Shown: piece by piece, positions 62,607 to 64,000 of the stretch
Layout: the number at the start of each line of letters is the position of its first letter
Position numbering within the stretch: position 1 is the stretch's first letter
From: Mucilaginibacter gracilis
Lineage (GTDB): Bacteria; Bacteroidota; Bacteroidia; Sphingobacteriales; Sphingobacteriaceae
Assembly: GCF_003633615.1 (NCBI RefSeq)
Contig: NZ_RBKU01000001.1
Coordinates: forward strand, 2,480,001-2,544,000
DNA: 64,000 nucleotides
Reading direction: 5' to 3'
Made by a program: the position numbers and the translations under genes
The notes under the pieces: generated by a model
What the model was told of the DNA's origin: nothing
What the model saw: only the letters and a program-made list of their open reading frames with translations
Database searches by the model: none

Positions 62607-63459
62607 ACTAACCGAAGAAGAACGCATAGCTCATATCCGAGCTGACCATTGGTTAGGTTATCCAAAAGCCCGGCAGGTACTGCAAACAATGGATGACCTG
62701 ATCCATTCGCCCAAGACGACCCGTATGGGTGCTTTACTGGTTTGTGCGAGAACCAATAATGGTAAAAGTGTACTTCTGAAAAAGTTCTTCGATACCTACA
62801 AACCGGTTATCACTCCGGGGATAGGCCGGATAACCATACCCGTCGTCTATGTCCAGGCACCACCTAAACCTGTTGAAAAAGCTTTCTTCATAAAGATACT
62901 GGAGGCACTGAACGCACCACACCGGGCATCAAGCAGCGCAATGATGCTGCGCAATCAGGTTTACAGCATTCTGCGTACCGTGGAAACCAAGATGCTGATC
63001 ATCGATGAGATCCATCACATCCTTGCAGGAGCTTACCTCAATCAGCGTGCCTTTCTCAATGAGATCAAATGTATGGCCAACGATCTGCAAATTGTTATTG
63101 TTGGGGCAGGTATCAAGGACGCGCTTAGCGCTATCAATACAGACAGCCAGATAGCAAACCGTTTTGAACCGGCCATATTGCCACCATGGAAATTAAATGA
63201 AGATTACTTCCGTCTACTATCCAGCTTTGAGGCCATATTGCCATTACAAGAAAGATCGAACCTTACACAAGAAGAAATTGCGGTTAAAATATTGAGCATG
63301 TCAGGTGGCACTATTGGCGAGATCGCAACGATCATCAAAAAGGCCGCTATTATGGCTGTCAGGACCGGCAAAGAATCTATCGATCTACCGATCCTGAATA
63401 ATATCAACTATGTAGGTCCGGAAAACCGGCAAAAGCAATATGAGCAAATGCTGGTATGA
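62572..63459 (+). CDS. tnsC: TnsC/TniB-like AAA+ ATPase
   Basis: A 295-residue AAA+ protein with Walker A CARTNNGKSVLLKKFF, Walker B KMLIIDEIHHILAG, sensor region IVIVGAGIKDAL and arginine-finger segment QIANRFEPAILP. It is shorter than Tn7 TnsC and closer in size to TniB. It links the target selector to the transposase and gives target immunity. Its stop overlaps the start of the next gene (ATGA at 63456). Confidence 0.93.
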   Translation: MTLSTSLNPVCKLTEEERIAHIRADHWLGYPKARQVLQTMDDLIHSPKTTRMGALLVCARTNNGKSVLLKKFFDTYKPVITPGIGRITIPVVYVQAPPKPVEKAFFIKILEALNAPHRASSSAMMLRNQVYSILRTVETKMLIIDEIHHILAGAYLNQRAFLNEIKCMANDLQIVIVGAGIKDALSAINTDSQIANRFEPAILPPWKLNEDYFRLLSSFEAILPLQERSNLTQEEIAVKILSMSGGTIGEIATIIKKAAIMAVRTGKESIDLPILNNINYVGPENRQKQYEQMLV

Positions 63460-64000
63460 GCATGCGGCTTTTTGAACCCGGAACAAAACTGCTGCCGGGC
63501 TTTTGTAAACCATATCCGGATGAACTGTTAACAAGCTGGCTTACCAGGATCGCGCATAATCATGGAATGGGTATGAGAGAACTTTATCAGCATATCTGGC
63601 CTGATCATGGGCCTAGGGTAGATATCGATAGCTGTATCGACGTTGATCAGATATATCGGCTTGCTTTAGCGACAAATTGTACCGAAAATGAGGTCTCGGA
63701 AACGACCCTGTTAGGCTATCGAAACAACCTTTTTTACGAAGACCGATACGCCAGGCACGGTATTAACTGGCTGTTATCAGGTAGCAGGCGCGACAAATGG
63801 CACCCTGAGTCGCATTATAGTACCGGCTTGATGTTCTGTCCCCAATGTCTTATGAATGATGGTGATGCACCATACTTCCGAAAGCAGTGGCGCTTAGCCA
63901 CTTCTATTCTATGCGAACGCTGTGGATGCTTTCTTATTGACAACTGCCCGGCATGTCATTATGGTAACTCCTTTCTAAATATCAGGATGGGAATAGGCAG
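63456..64000 (+). CDS. TniQ/TnsD-like target-selection protein (partial)
   Basis: About 181 codons from ATG 63456 to the window edge. The start FEPGTKLLPGFCKPYPDELLTSWLTRIAHNHGM is the TniQ N-terminal signature. Zinc-binding pairs follow: FCPQCL, CERCGCFL and CPACH. TniQ/TnsD proteins recognise the attachment site, or in CRISPR-associated types couple to Cascade. The missing C-terminus decides between a long TnsD that binds DNA itself and a short TniQ. Confidence 0.9.
   Translation, partial: MSMRLFEPGTKLLPGFCKPYPDELLTSWLTRIAHNHGMGMRELYQHIWPDHGPRVDIDSCIDVDQIYRLALATNCTENEVSETTLLGYRNNLFYEDRYARHGINWLLSGSRRDKWHPESHYSTGLMFCPQCLMNDGDAPYFRKQWRLATSILCERCGCFLIDNCPACHYGNSFLNIRMGIG

Overview
The window is chromosomal DNA of a Bacteroidota species, most likely a Sphingobacteriaceae member of the Mucilaginibacter/Pedobacter type. 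The evidence is the TAnnTTTG promoter boxes, weak or absent Shine-Dalgarno sequences on most genes, LytS/LytTR signalling, DUF4369-TlpA thioredoxins, double-glycine peptide precursors, Bacteroidota-type integrase and conjugation genes, and a Tet(X)-like monooxygenase. Genus assignment is inference; no rRNA gene is present.

Region 1 (1-14.7 kb) is a run of small detoxification/redox enzymes (short-chain dehydrogenases, NmrA-like reductase, quinone reductase, VOC protein, SnoaL protein, MFS pump). Almost every one sits beside its own AraC, TetR, HxlR or Crp/Fnr regulator. Several regulator/enzyme pairs carry visible palindromic operators: TGACTG-tt-CAGTCA at 4898, a 12-bp inverted repeat at 8940, and two copies of TTTACCATTTGGTAAA at 11370 and 11997.

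Region 2 (14.9-25.1 kb) is a LytS/LytTR two-component system followed by a TolC-MFP-RND efflux operon. The adaptor gene is split by an IS110-family element whose left end carries a tandem 115-bp repeat, a candidate bridge-RNA region. Region 3 (25.1-28.9 kb) holds two copies of a TetR gene, one with a nonsense codon and one truncated, around an HxlR/hydrolase/reductase group. Region 4 (28.86-33.3 kb) is a decayed mobile island (ArdC, RadC, primase, AlpA-like, P4-type integrase). Its genes carry strong Shine-Dalgarno sequences, unlike the surrounding DNA, which suggests an origin outside Bacteroidota.

Region 5 (34.0-48.1 kb, minus strand) is the most interesting locus: a peptide export and disulfide-formation system. 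It contains a C39-peptidase ABC exporter, its HlyD partner, two double-glycine-leader precursors with a 157-bp nearly identical leader cassette but unrelated cores (2 and 6 cysteines), another Cys-rich small protein, three TlpA-like thioredoxins with different CxxC motifs, a secreted protein of unknown role, and a fusion of a degenerate C39 domain, VKOR and a DsbA-like thioredoxin. IS630 and IS982 elements with exact target duplications have invaded it; the IS630 copy splits one thioredoxin gene.

Region 6 (48.5-57.8 kb) contains remnants of Bacteroidota conjugative/integrative elements: excisionase-like HTH genes, a tRNA-Met 3' fragment likely to be an attachment site, a tyrosine integrase, a TraE/DUF4134 fragment fused by deletion to another gene, and an orphan ECF sigma factor. 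It also has an AraC/S41 peptidase pair. Region 7 (57.8-64 kb) has a Tet(X)-like FAD monooxygenase with a divergent AraC regulator, then a Tn7-like transposon (tnsA, tnsB, tnsC and a partial tniQ/tnsD that runs off the window). Its end at about 60.08 kb lies in a large palindrome that looks like two transposon ends abutting.
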